64,000 nt of DNA, from NCBI GenBank assembly GCA_959347315.1, contig OY365811.1:34632410-34696409 (forward strand). Reading direction: 5' to 3'. The translations under genes and the position numbers were made by a program. Source of the stretch: Bimastos eiseni. Lineage: Eukaryota; Annelida; Clitellata; Crassiclitellata; Lumbricidae. The notes beneath the pieces were generated by a model. The model was not told where the DNA came from, ran no database searches, and saw nothing but the letters and a program-made list of their open reading frames with translations. This document shows, one piece after another, positions 35,113-48,050 of the stretch; the stretch's first letter is position 1, and the number at the start of each line of letters is the position of its first letter.

Positions 35113-37844
35113 GCATATATGTATGCGTGTATTATGGTTGGATGTATGCATTAAGATGGCGCCCGAATGTCAACCTCTGGGTCGAGCTGATGTATTTTTT
35201 ACATTGTTCTTGATAACGGACCCTCCAGGATAGGAAATTTAGACGACCCGGGTGTGTCATTTCAAGCGATATAGCATTATGATAGGTCAACTGTATTATT
35301 TCTTGGCACAGAAAAAGATCAGAAGAACACCTCTGATGGGAGACGTAGACGTTGTCTATATCATACATGTGCATATATATATTACATATATAGATCTATT
35401 ACATATATATAGTGCATACATATTTTATATATGAGCATATCTTATATAGACCAACTAAACATAGGTGATAAGATCTGCTTGTATCAGGGGAACTGATTCT
35501 TTAATTGACAAAGCGCGCCATCAAGTAATACGGAGAAGATCTGTTCTAACAGATTGTCTTCATCGCCTTCTGTCACGCGCGAAACTCTGGACCATGGCGC
35601 TATATAAACGTCATCGACCGACATCGGAGGCGTGGGAGAACTACGAATGAAGCTGTCTACCTAAAACCTGAGAAGGGAGACATCAATGGGTTTCGCCGGA
35701 GGTAGACGGCCTCAATACAGACGGCGAGGAGTAGGAAAGACCAACGGAGTGTCAAGCAACGAAACCCGACTCCTCGAGGCAGACGTTAGAGTCGCCTGCC
35801 CCTCCTCCTCTGCGACCCATGGACAAGAAATTCATGAACCAGCTGAAGATCTGGTCTGAACCGGTTCGTTGACACGGATCATGATTAAGGGACAATTCCG
35901 ATACGAACGGCACAATCTGTTAGGCGGTATAACTGTAGTAATGGAATTCAATTACACTAACAAGGCCCAGCCATAACAGCCGCTAGTCTAACGTTATCTG
36001 GACGCCTCTAGGGATATGACGTGACGCTAGGGACACCAAGACCTGACCAACCAGGTTTAGTAATAGTTGCAGCAGATGATCTGTCGTCCAATAGAGATAC
36101 GAGTTTTGCGGTTGGGATGGCGAAGGAAATCGCCTCTCGAAGGATTGATATAGCATAGCAAGCAAAGGAACAGGGACTTGTTTTGGAACTGGGGAGACGC
36201 TAGGTCGTTCTGATGATAAGGGTAATCAACGTAGTTGGGAATCCCGTCTCCAACGTAAACCAGGGAAACATTTCTAAAAGGACACTAATAACTCCAGTAA
36301 GTTTAGATAGGATGAGTGGTGTATATATATAATTAAATATACATATTAAAACCATCAAGTGTGTCGTGTTGCTGAGCTTGGCGATTGAGGAAAGAACCGG
36401 CGGTACTCTCGTCATCTAGAAGAAGGAGTTGGCGAGAGTGAAACCCGTGACACCTTCTCAACTGTGGCATCTGGCGTCTGTATAATGAGGACAGGATAAG
36501 TAGTTTCTGAGTTAATTGCATAATTATGCATTTCGTTGTTTATTACAATATACAGGAATTAATAAGGGACATAATAATTCATCTTTGGAGCCTTCATCAT
36601 TTGACCATTTACTGAACCGCTGCCAGAAAACGTTTACTGGCTGTGAGACCCGTTTAAGCGCGGTAAAAGGCAAGCTATGATTTATCAGTTAAATGCTCGG
36701 AAAGCCACAGATTGGAACGCATTCGATTTGTAGATGTTGAGCCACGCAGTTCATTCTTGTTCATTATGCTTTAAATGCTGTTGGGTTCCATCTAATTTTT
36801 TGTCGGGGGAGTTTTACGCTGATTCATTTCGTAACTGTGTGTTAGGAGTTATATAGCTCAGCCCTATTTAGGCTAATATATAGGCAGCGTCTTTTTAAAG
36901 TTCAGATTTGATGGTTTTGATGGTGACGAGGAGAGGGAGGAGCAGGAGGAGAGGGAGGAGCAGTTGCAGATGGAAGAGTAGGAGCAGATGGAGAAGCAAG
37001 CGGAGCAGGATGAATAGAAGTAGGAGTAGGAGCAGAACGAGTAGGAGCGGAACGACTATAGGAGCGGAACGAGTAGGAGCAGAAGAAGGAACAGGAGGAG
37101 GAGAAGCAACATATGCTTCGTTTCAGTAGGAATAGCGATGCAAACTGTTATGGAAGCAACGACGCTCTAATCTGTGGCATTCTCATGGACCGTAAATTTC
37201 AATCCAGATGTAATGCACCTCTTAATGATCTTTGAAGGGAGACTTCCACACAAATGCATAATTCTTAAATATCAGTAAAAGACGGAGTGAAATTTTTGAC
37301 CTCGGCAGTACATGAACTAACGCACGCGCTGTTTCTAAAGTTTATATGGGTTTTATGTAATAGTTTGCCATATTTAGAAACTGACATCAACATTTTAATA
37401 TATATATATAAATATATATACATAGCATAAAATTAAGCTCCTTACTCTACATGCTATTATTTAGGCCCATATGTAGTATATATAATGTATATATATATAT
37501 ATATAATACGCCATTGACCCATCAATCTACCACTCCGCCTTCAAATCTCGGCCTATATCGTCTTAAGGACTAAGGAAAACCGCCTTGAAAGCTACCATGT
37601 CCATCTCCTATGTCCCTTCTCTCCTTGGTTTTCTGGCTATAGTATATCATACAGACGCTATCTCTGGACAAGGCAAGGTATAGAGCTTATATAGCTCTTC
37701 AATACGTTCATATTTTATAATCACGTTCACATGCGTGTATGCTTTGATTATGTAGGCCTATATATATATATACGCATGTCTGTATTAATATATATATATA
37801 TATGAATATACATTACTATGTATGTATAACTGTATCGTATTTGA
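35113..37844. other. Intergenic DNA, no gene recognised
   Basis: A locally GC-richer stretch at about 35520-35850 has no recognisable domain, and includes GGCGCTATATAAACG at 35599. A GGAGCAGAACGAGTA-like minisatellite lies at about 36926-37105. TA patches occur at 37400-37510. Confidence 0.45.
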
Positions 37845-38110
37845 TTATTTGTATAGCGCTTCTGCCAGTACTAGCTATTCAAAAGCGCTCTCAGCGTGAC
37901 AGACCCGAGGAAATAAGAAAGTCTTCAGGCAACGAAGCTTGTTACGTATGATGGGTGTAGGTCATTCCGCATAGAATGGCCCACGATGGCAAAGGCACGA
38001 TGCTGAGTTATGGCAGTCCTTGTCCGTGGAACAAGACGATCAAGTCGACCCGCGGACCGGAGAGGGCGGGAGGAGACAGCAGACAATGGTTTTCGCATTA
38101 ATTAGCAGAT
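37845..38110. repeat. Possible retroelement fragment with a GTATAGCGC motif
   Basis: TTTGTATAGCGCTTCTGCCAG and CAAAAGCGCTCTCAG resemble the inverse of the 3' motif found at several retroelement ends here. No coding segment was recognised, so the assignment is weak. Confidence 0.35.
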
Positions 38111-38689
38111 ATATTTTAGGCTTTACCCCGTTGAGTTCTAAGGACAAAGAGGAGTACCTTGTATTGAATGCGAGAGGAATGGGAAGCCAGAACAGGGCGT
38201 CGGTCATGCTGCATGTCACGCATGCGTAAGTATCTGCGCTTGCATGTATATATGCTTATGTACGTATAGACCTCTATCTAGATGCTTGATAAATTACTTT
38301 TTTTGTACTTTTGAAATAATTCATGACAAAATTAATGTTTACACATACAATCCCTCAGTCAATATGTCACAAGGAAATCAGATACACGACATTTATGTCG
38401 CTATAAAATGTCGCCACATAAATGTTACTATTTGTGCCAAATTTTATGGTGATAACATGGCTGTCGAATGCGGAAGCGTCTGGAAACTATGAGCTTTAGC
38501 TGGCATTGACTAATGAGGAAAGGGAAAGAGGTAAAGAGGGAGCGAACAGATCTCCTCAGCCAAGATTCCTAGAATCCTTTTTGCGTCGTTGTGGTTCGTC
38601 GCACTCCAGAAGGAAACGAAATTTGACGGAGCGATGAAGAACGGATAATATTCCGCCATCTTCATGTCCCTGCATGACAGCAAGAGAGT
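38111..38689. other. Intergenic DNA
   Basis: Nothing recognised. Confidence 0.35.
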
Positions 38690-38898
38690 GACATAGAGGG
38701 AGGGAGAGAGAGAGCGCGCGCGTGTGTGTGTGGGTGTGTTTGTGTGAAGTGTGTGTGCAGGCGTGTGTGTGAGAGAAATAGAGAGACAGACAGACAGAGA
38801 CAGAGACAGAGACAGTGAGAGTGTGATAGTGAGAACGAGAGAGACAGAGAGAGAGACAGAGAGAGACAAAGAGAGAGACGGAAAGAGAAACATAAAGG

Positions 38899-38952
<54 letters not shown>

Positions 38953-39180
38953 TACAGAGTGAGACAGAGAGTGAGAGTGAGAGCAGAGGCGGTCAGTTGA
39001 CAGAAAGGACGGCAACGGCTGCGAAAACAATGAAAGACAAAAGTGAATAAAAGAAGAAGTTGAGAAAAGGAAAATAAAAGACAGAGAAATATGAGAAAGA
39101 GACAGAGAAAGAGAGAGTGAGAGAGAACAAACACAGGGAAACAAAGGCAGCAAGGAGTGTGAGAGACAGATTGCCAGACA
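38690..39180. repeat. GA- and GT-rich microsatellite tract
   Basis: GAGAGA, GTGTGT and GACAGA words with a pure (GA)n stretch near 38903-38946, grading into decayed GA-rich DNA. Confidence 0.92.
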
Positions 39181-39840
39181 AACAGACAGACAGACATGTA
39201 CACGCATCTGTGCATACATACACACAGAGATGGTTACGAGGGATGATGGAAATAAAGGGAAAAGCGAGTAGACAATACTAGACAAGTCTTTCGCATAAAT
39301 GAGGAGTGGGTCTAATCCGAGAGATGCAGATGGCGAAATCTAATGTAGTATGGGGGTGGGCGACAGGTAGGTAGAAGCCATACGCACAGGCAGACGAAGA
39401 GAGACAGAGAACAGTCCGCAGGGACCCTTATGTAGAACGGGTAAGGCGACAGAATTGATGGCCAGATAGAGTGACTGGTGGTGAAAGCTGATGACGACGA
39501 TGGCATAAAGGCTTCTAATCACGCTACCGAGATTTCGCCATATTATGCCGATTGTTGGAGAGGAGGAGGAGGAAGAGGAAGAGAAGGAGAAAGAGGATCA
39601 AGTGATGAGGATAAGGAGGATGCAGAAGAGAAGAATAAGCGGCTAAATCATTCTGATGAAAAAACAGAGTGGGTCGAGTAAGCAGATTTAATGACACACT
39701 TGAAGCGATTCTGCTAAGTGGTGGCAGCAGCAGCAGCTCCTCCACTTGCAATTATGGATGGTCCATGATCCATCGACGGCTGATCGGCCTTCTCCTCCTT
39801 CAGGTTCTCTGCCCTTCGGGATGGTTCAGAGGTCAGAGGA
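39181..39840. other. Intergenic DNA
   Basis: Purine-rich near 39560-39600; no gene recognised. Confidence 0.4.
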
Positions 39841-40045
39841 AGCCACTCCTCTGTGTATGTCTCTGTCTTTCTGCCTGGCTGTCTGTTTGTCTGCCTGTCT
39901 TTCTCTCTGCCCCCTCTCTCTGTACTTCTCACTCTCTCTGACCCTCTCTCTTTGTCTGTGTGTGTGTCTCTCTCTGTGTCTCACTCTGAGTCTGTCTCTG
40001 TCTGTCTGTCTGTCTGTCTCACTCTCTCTCTCTTTCTGTTCAACT
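39841..40045. repeat. TCTC/TGTC pyrimidine microsatellite
   Basis: TCTG, TCTC and TGTGTG words. It is the mirror composition of the GA tract at 38.7-39.0 kb. Confidence 0.9.
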
Positions 40046-41654
40046 TCTTTCTGTAAGCCTCGTATATACATCTGCCATCGTCCAAATGTCTCTTGCTGGA
40101 AGATATGCACTATAAAATGCGCTTCATTGAAACACAAGTTGACATACCGCAACAAGCTAAGGCAACATAATAAAAAAAGACATTCCATCTTCATCATCAC
40201 GATGAGACCAGAGGAGACTCAAGCCATTCGGTGGCGATGGATACGAATAAATGTTACCCATTGTCCTGCTGTTGTTGTCCCGTTGCTCGTACCGTAAGTT
40301 GTTATAGTCTCCGACTACTACTTCTGCTACTACAACTACTGCTGCTACTGCTGCTATTACTTCCATTGCTACAACGACCACCTCTGTTGTGACTGGGCTG
40401 CTTGGGTTGAACGAATAGTACATAATAATCAAGAATGATGGAGAAGGTTTCATGTGGAAGTCATTTGGGTTATTGACCAATAAATCTGGAAAGGTGGTGG
40501 ATTCTGATCACGTGTTACTGCTCAGTGTGCTTTGATAAGGGAAAATAAAATTATTACTTCTTGCTTTTTATTCCTAAACGTCTGTTCAGAGTCTCTGAGA
40601 ATAATTGTTTCTCTTGAATAAAAATTTGAGATCAGACAACAGCAAAAAATAATGTAGAATATGCATAACATTATACTGCAAGTTACCTTGCCGAACAACT
40701 TTTGAAGCAGGTTTGGTAAAACTTATAGAACACTAATTCGCCGCCGCCGAATTTTTTGGGTCGGCGCAGAGCTCTGCATAGGCCTACATACATACATACA
40801 CACACAATTAATTTTTTAAACTACATATTTTATAAACGTGCATTTTAAGTTACCATTGCAAATTAAACTGATTTAAACTATAAATATAGTTTAGATTTAA
40901 ACTATAAATCTATGGTCTATAGATATTAATAATTTATGTTAATGCTTGCTTTATTTTATTATTTAGCGCATTCTTAATTTATCCATAATTTTATACCATC
41001 AATGGCAGATAATATTTATATTATAAGTTTGAACATCGATCGCATCATTTCATTTCTTGTGCATGAAACACCAACTTAGTGTCTATTTATATGCCATGGC
41101 GTATTTTTAGTAATTTTTTTAAAATCAATGAGCATTGTGTTACGTTCAGAAAATCCACCCACCCATGTAACGTTTTATACGATGACCCCACCCAGCCACC
41201 CACGCTCGAGCGTGACGTTATTGTGCAATGACCTATTACAGTTTCGTGGCCACTGTGTCCGTGCGTTTGTATGTCAAGTCCGCTAAAGAAAGAACCGGAA
41301 GTCACTTTGACGTAAAGCCAAACGACGGCCATATCTGCTCGCTCAGCCAAACTAATCGTCACTAGTTTGTCTTTAATACGGCGCTTAGATTACTGTATCC
41401 AATGCGATCGGTTGTTCATGAGCGGAATTGGCTTTCCACTGAGCGGAAACGATTAGATTAATGTGAAGACCGCTGGCACTTCGAGGATTTTTTGCAGCGA
41501 AGGTGGGTAAGAAGGAAGAGGGTGCGGACGGCGGGAAGTGGAATTTAAGGGAAGCGAAGGATCTAAAGGATGGGAGGCCAGGAATCAGTAGCATTTACAA
41601 CCCGTATCCTATTTATTCTCCTTAGTGGCCTCAGTAGTTGCTTCCAATTCTGTC
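40046..41654. other. Intergenic DNA, no gene recognised
   Basis: CTACTGCTGCTA-type triplets at about 40315-40390. The remainder is AT-rich and featureless. Confidence 0.45.
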
Positions 41655-41812
41655 TATGACTTTCCTCCTCTTCCTTCTCTTTCTCCTCTTCCTCCTCTTT
41701 CTCCTCCTCCTCCTCTTTCTCCTCTTTCTTCTCTTCCTCCTCTTTCTCCTCTTCCTCCTCTTTCTCCTCTTCCTCCTCTTCCTCCTCTTCCTCCTACTCA
41801 TTATTTTAAATC
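41655..41812. repeat. CTTCCTCCT/CTTTCTCCT pyrimidine minisatellite
   Basis: Units of about 9-12 bases made of CTTCCTCCT and CTTTCTCCT. Lys/Arg-rich frames on one strand are artefacts. Confidence 0.92.
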
Positions 41813-42003
41813 TTCTCATTTGACTCATCGTTCTTTTCCTCTTCGTAGGTTTTCTAATCTGAACCTTTCTATAGTTTTCCTCCCTTTCATTTTATTCTAT
41901 TCCTGCAATCTCTTTTAGAGATATCTCTAATGATGTTTGCATGCATCTTGGAAGCGAGAAATGAGCCTCGAGTACAGCACTTATTCAAGCAACGTTTTGC
42001 GTA

Positions 42004-42075
42004 TATACAGGATGTCTCATGAGTCCAGAATTTTTAATCGAAAACCCGGAGTCATGTATCGTATCTCCTTCAGCA
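42004..42075 (+). mobile_element. Possible mariner-like terminal repeat
   Basis: TATACAGGATGTCTCATGAG resembles the TACAGGGTGTCCCATAAGT-type ends common in Tc1/mariner-type transposons. A matching inverted end was not found nearby, so this may be a solo remnant. Confidence 0.3.
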
Positions 42076-42387
42076 GCGATATTAATTGATAACGACGTCA
42101 CTATGTTTTGACGTGCGTCAATCATGCAGGCTTTATTGTTGTAGTGCTATCATATATTTTCATATTATCCTCTAATTACTTGTCCAGCATTTCATTTTGC
42201 CGTGTAGGCTCTGGCTGCACTAGAGTAGAATGTGCGTGTATCAGTTTTCTCTTGTGTACAATGGAGACCACTGCTTTGTTCTATTATTGAACACCGATAT
42301 TGCGCCAGATAAATCAGAAAGACTGACCCAACGACAAAAATGAGAAAAGGGAGAAAAAGAAAACACAGGGCACTATATGAATATATA

Positions 42388-42620
42388 GTCATAATAGAAT
42401 ATAAAGTCATAATAGAATATAAAGTCATAATAGAATATAAAGTCATAATAGAATATAAAGTCATAATAGAATATAAAGTCATAATAGAATATAAAGTCAT
42501 AATAGAATATAAAGTCATAATAGAATATAAAAGTCATAATAGAATATAAAGTCATAATAGAATATAAAGTCATAATAGAATATAAAGTCATAATAGAATA
42601 TAAAGTCATAATAGAATATA
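42388..42620. repeat. 18-bp tandem minisatellite, about 13 copies
   Basis: The unit is AAAGTCATAATAGAATAT, nearly perfect apart from one extra base at about 42530. As 18 is a multiple of three, both strands stay open and read as repeated hexapeptides, which is not evidence of a protein. Confidence 0.97.
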
Positions 42621-42649
42621 CTACAATCCTTCAAGCCTTCTTTTTTCCG

Positions 42650-43091
42650 CCAGTTGTTCAAGGTCAAACCACTTTGCTCAACCCGTTCCTCTTCCACCAT
42701 GGCACTGCTTTGCCCTTCCGTCACCTCGCTCAAATAGCCATGTGCATTGCTACCAGCCTCTCTGGAACAAACTCCCGCTATTAATTATTACCAAAAATAG
42801 ACTAACCATCCTGCGAACTCACCAAAAACTTAACCTTCTGCCGTGTCCCCACAGGTCTTTCACTGAAAACTAAGAACATTGTCTTTTTAATAGTCTCTGT
42901 CTCATTCCTCCTCTTCCTCTTCTCCTCTTTGGACCGGTCTCCCACCTATTGTCAGATTGGCCGACTCATTTGACTCATTTAAAACTAACTTGAAGGTGTT
43001 TCTGTTCTCTAAGGCTTATCCTGTCTGATCACTTTCGTTTTAGGTTTTAGAGGTTAGGGCCGCGTTTACTGCGCTTTATAAATCGGCGTTG

Positions 43092-43154
<63 letters not shown>
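42650..43154 (+). pseudogene. LINE 3' relic with (ATT)n tail
   Basis: Plus-strand fragments include PLWNKLPL near 42755 and DSFDSFKTNLKVFLFSKAYP near 42965-43020, the post-RT and terminal motifs of CR1/L2-type ORF2, in different frames. The 3' part has GCGCTTTATAAATCGGCG and ends in a (TTA)n run at 43091-43153, the usual microsatellite tail. Confidence 0.75.
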
Positions 43155-43189
43155 CCATAACCTCTCTCGCAGTTTCAACACAAAAGTCC

Positions 43190-43336
43190 ATCCATCTTAA
43201 CCGTCTGCCTGTCCGACTCCCTGGATCTTGCCTATCGATTTCGTTTTGAATAAGAGCTTAGCGGATATAAGCTTGTTCCCGCGCGACTTCGCTTTTATGG
43301 GCTCAGTATAAATGTCCAGCTTACGATTACGAGCAA
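43190..43336 (+). mobile_element. LINE 3' end with GATTACGA tail (copy 4)
   Basis: GATTTCGTTTTGAATAAGAG, then GCTTGTTCCCGCGCGACTTC, then AAATGTCCAGCTTACGATTA match the 3' region of the 17.0-kb copy. It sits directly after the (ATT)n-tailed relic. Confidence 0.6.
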
Positions 43337-44142
43337 TATCAAAGGATCAAAGATCAATGTACACAAGTATCAAAGGGACAATAGGCTATTAAACTTGAGC
43401 ATCATATTTCGTCACGAATACCACAGCAAGAAAATCATCATTATAGTTATTATCAGATAAGACTTGACAAGCATTATGTCCACAGCAAAAGTACAAATGA
43501 GAATACAGTTTACAACAACGTATACTTCGCCATTATGTGAAAATTCAGTCTGCCTTGTTCATTATGAAGTCTTTTGCAATTTTCCATTTCTTAAATAAGT
43601 GATAGGGACGATGTAGGGTACAGAGTTCCGGCATGTGTTTAATTCATTCGATTGTCTTGCTGATAAAGTCGAAACAGAGGGGAGCATAAGTGAGAAGGGT
43701 GTTGCGATGTCACCGTGACCACACGATATTAATATGTCTTGTATTAAATTATATAATGTTGATGTTGCGTTATTGTGTAGCGATGATTAAAAGCATATGC
43801 TAATGATTGGTTCATAATTATATGTGTTATTTAATTATCAGCATGTTTTACCGGTATCAATAAGGATAAAGCATGATAGTATAGAGTTATGGTTCCATAG
43901 CATTATGCGCTTATGTGTTGAATGCAAAGAAATGAATGATGAACATTGAACGAATTGAATCATAATTACAGAGATTTAGAAGTAATTACCGTTTGCAAAA
44001 TGCAGTTAGTCAACGACGAGATGGAACTAATTACGTTCTGGAAGGTAGTATTAATACATTGATATAAAAATAATTAGTGAAATCCTGGTCTAAGTAGATG
44101 AGCTACTTTATATGACACATACATTCATCAATGCCGACATAC

Positions 44143-44143
<1 letters not shown>
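43337..44143. other. Intergenic DNA
   Basis: AT-rich; no gene recognised. Confidence 0.4.
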
Positions 44144-44173
<30 letters not shown>

Positions 44174-44243
44174 CATACATACATACATACATACATACAT
44201 ACATACATACATACATACATACATACATACATACATACATACA

Positions 44244-44277
<34 letters not shown>

Positions 44278-44571
44278 CATACATACATACATACATACAT
44301 ACATACATACTTACGTACATACATACATACATACATACATACTTACATACATACATACATACATATATACATACATACATACATACATACATACATACAT
44401 ACGTACATACGTACATACGTACATACGTACATACGTACATACGTACATACGTACATACGTACATACGTACATACGTACATACATACATACATACATACAT
44501 ACATACATACATACATACATACATACATACATACATACATACATACATACATACATACATACATACATACA

Positions 44572-44600
<29 letters not shown>
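44144..44600. repeat. (ACAT)n array with an (ACATACGT)n core
   Basis: Nearly pure ACAT units flank a homogeneous core at 44401-44478 in which every second unit is ACGT. His/Thr/Tyr/Ile and Met/Tyr/Val/Cys frames are artefacts. Confidence 0.97.
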
Positions 44601-44602
<2 letters not shown>

Positions 44603-47234
44603 TATGTAGACCTAAAAATTATTTACTTGCTAATGTGATGAACCTTTAATGATGGCTGATATTTCTTAAATCATTCAATATATTCTAATGATCTGTACCC
44701 AAATAAAGATTGTAAGGTATGAGTAAGGAATAAGTAGGTCTAACGCTTTACCAATGACCACACTGTACGTGAATATGAATGGATTGACCACAAGTGACCA
44801 TAGGCCAGGAACCATGCAATCTAATGCCCTTGGGAACGTCACAAAGGCAAGTGGTTGGTCTCTCGCAATTGGATAACTGTAAAACCATCGTCTAAATTGG
44901 AGGCGTCAGATGCAATGCAATTACACGTTCTACGGTTGAATGATCGCTTCAAGGATGAACATCAAACGTTGCATGTCTGCGGTCAACTATTAAATGTACA
45001 CCCACATACTTAAGGGGATCAAGGGAGGAAATTGAGTTACCACCCAGAGACATCGAGTCAATTGACTTCGAGCATTATCCAAACAGAATGAAATAAGACT
45101 TAGAGCACCTAAATTCTAGCAAAAGGGGTCGCTGGTCGCGCAGCAGCAGGCATGACCTGCACACTTAATGAAGGCTGAAGGCGAGAGTAAGATAAGAGAT
45201 TAAAACCTTAAAAACGGACCATAGAAATAATTCTTTAAATATGAAACGCTCTATCAGTTCGCTTTAGCTTGGAAATGAAAACATGCACGAAAAGGTTAAA
45301 CAGAGAAGGAGAGTGCGTGCTGCCCTGCCAGTGGCACCAATGCCAACATAGACCTGGCAATACCAGCTATCTTTAGGCCTACAACCAACCAAAACTAAAT
45401 CAAGACAATCAAGCTCTTCGTTGCATAAAGCTGACTTCACATACAGAAATACACCTACTTAGTTATTTTAAAATTTGGTCTAAACAGCGCTTTTGTGCAT
45501 ACATACATACATACATAGGCCTACCTAAATTCATACCATTATTGGTACCTTACAATCTCGGCTGCTGCGTTAACTTTCATTATACATGACTAAACATCTA
45601 CTTTTATTGCGCTGCACAAGCTATTCCAATAGCCTATCAACGTAAAAATTGTCATTTGAATACGAATCTTGAACAAATTTCGTATTGCTGTCTTTAAACC
45701 GTAGTACGTGCTTCAAATAAATGATTAATTGAAAAATAACTGAAAATGGAACTGAGATGAGACCTGACATCCGTTAGTGAAATCAATGTCTAGTCCTGAC
45801 CGATAGGTCTACTACTTTCATCGTTCTAGTACAATGTAGGCCATTTATTTGTCCCCGTCGCCGCCATATCGCTGACGTCAGGATCCGATGAATGATAATG
45901 CTTGTTTTTTAATCCGTTGCCTTTGTTTTTATCGCCAATCTAAGCAACTGATATATGATCAGTGTCTCAGTGCTGACGCTAGTAAACAAATAAATTCTTT
46001 CATATCGGATATAAAATTAATTGATTATATAATTCGTAGGCAATTAAATTTAATCGATGTAGGCCTATGCATATATATACACGCATACATATGAATACAA
46101 ATATTATTTACGCTTGATTGAATATATTATTATATTGGTTGGAAAGAAGCACTGGTTCTGTGTCATGTATAACTGCTGATCGTGCGTTTAATATGTTGAC
46201 CCCCACAGGCACAGCATCATCGACTGTGTGTTTATCAGTCGCTTCATCGAATGAGTTCCACCTCTCTTTGAATCAGAACCAAATAGAAATGCACAGCAGT
46301 TCAGTCCAAGGATTTGCCATGCACTTATGCGCAATGTATGTGCTCAATGCTCATATATACATGTACGCGTATGAATGTACGTAATTTAGTTACTGCTCGT
46401 GTGTAACTATGTATGCACACGCAGGCCTAGATGCACGCGGGCGCGTATGTACGCGCGCATATATACAAGGGTACACCAGAGATGGGTAAGAATATCTAAA
46501 CGGCTATTCGATTAGAATTAGAATTAGCTACTAAAATGGTTTTGGTTGGGGCCAATGAGTGTAGGCCCTATGAATAAATGCGTGTATGTATATACATTGA
46601 CTGAATGTATATACATGGATATGTATGTATGGAAATATGTATGTTTGTATGCATGTGCATGTGTATTTATCTATGGTTTGTAACGCCTTATATGCAAGTA
46701 TGTTTGTATACATATACCCTTGTATGTATATATGTATGCATGCATGCGTGTGTATTTCTGATGAGGTTAATCCTATCTGGATTATGAGATCCTGTTGCAC
46801 ATTGGCTCCATGCAATGCACTTCTGAATAAAAGTAGAAATCGTTAAATGGATCTAAATATAGAGTTGGCGCCAGCGCTGATCTATTCCATGATTGCTGGG
46901 CTTAATACTGGTGCTTCTGCTGAGGAGTCTATCATGGCAGAAGAAAGCCGCTTATGAGGTGCATTGGATATAATATGAACATTTCTTTAACCTTAGTCAT
47001 GCGAGGATGGCCATCTATGCCGGATTTTATCCCGAAACCCTTTTAGCACCTGCTCCTCAATCTAACGCGTACGTATACATGTGTGTATGTATGTATGTAT
47101 GTATGTATGTATGTGTATTTGTGCATGCGTGTTTGCTTCTTTATTTCTCTGCTTGTTCGTGCGTGTATGCGAGGTGTGAGTGCACGTATGTGTATGTGTG
47201 TATGCGTGTGTGTGCGTGCGTGTGCGTAGGCGTG
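44601..47234. other. Intergenic DNA, no gene recognised
   Basis: Smaller GTAT/CATA patches at 45500-45515, 46580-46745 and 47078-47112. Nothing coding was identified. Confidence 0.45.
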
Positions 47235-47372
47235 TGTGTACGTGTAGTTATGTGTGTACGTGTAGTTATGTGTGTACGTGTAGTTATGTGTGTACGTGTA
47301 GTTATGTGTGTACGTGTAGCTATGTGTGTACGTGTAGTTATGTGTGTACGTGTAGTTATGTGTGTACGTGTG
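47235..47372. repeat. 18-bp tandem minisatellite, about 7.5 copies
   Basis: The unit is TGTGTACGTGTAGTTATG, with one GTAGCTATG variant. It has the same period as the arrays at 42.4 and 50.3 kb but an unrelated sequence. Confidence 0.96.
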
Positions 47373-47684
47373 TATGGGTACGACGTTGGAATATTTTGGA
47401 TGAACGTATTGGAACGTTTGTGTTTGATATGACAACGATTAATGTCCGAAAGATTTCGCTCGAAATCTGGCGACATGACAGTCGTCCATGCCTGTAATCC
47501 CACGTCAACAGCTGCAGCATTTTATGAACAGCTTCAGCAGATAATACACGGAATTCCCAAATAAAGAAAACATATCGCAGAACCTGACTGACACTGAAGA
47601 GAGCAATATTATACTTGACATAAAAACGAAGACAACGTTTGTAGTTTATTCGTACCCAGCGCCGTCAAATGACTGGCGTCAGGA

Positions 47685-48050
47685 ACTGACGATGATGACG
47701 ATGATGACGATGATGGTGGTGATGGTGGTGGTGATGGTGGTGGTTGATGATGATGCTGTTGACGATGATCATTATCGCCGTCATTATCATCGTCATCATC
47801 ATCGTCACCACCATCATCACCACCGTCATCACCACCATCATCAGCGCCATCATCATCGTCATCGCTGTTGACGACGATGACGATGAGGAGGAGGAGGAGG
47901 ACGATGACGACGACGACTACAATGACGATGACGATGACGACGATGGTGATGATGATGATGATGGTGTTGATGATGATGATGATGACAACGATGGCGATGA
48001 TGGTGATGATGGTGATGATGATGATGATGACGACGACGACAACGATTAGT
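47685..48050. repeat. GAT/GAC/GGT trinucleotide tract
   Basis: Imperfect triplets that switch strand bias near 47760-47880. They open Asp-rich or Met-rich frames that are artefacts. Confidence 0.93.

Noticed and set aside
41087..41362. A 91-codon minus-strand frame
   Set aside because: No domain, no splice context, and composition like the surrounding intergenic DNA.
42388..42620. Repetitive hexapeptide protein in the 18-bp array (likewise 47235-47372 and 50330-50706)
   Set aside because: The period is a multiple of three, so frames stay open on both strands by chance; no start context, signal or domain flanks them.
44144..44609. Long His/Thr/Tyr/Ile or Met/Tyr/Val/Cys frames in ACAT and GTAT arrays (also 34585-35112, 54730-55136, 61517-61727)
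   Set aside because: A four-base repeat read in triplets gives 12-base codon cycles open on several frames of both strands. There are no flanking domains.
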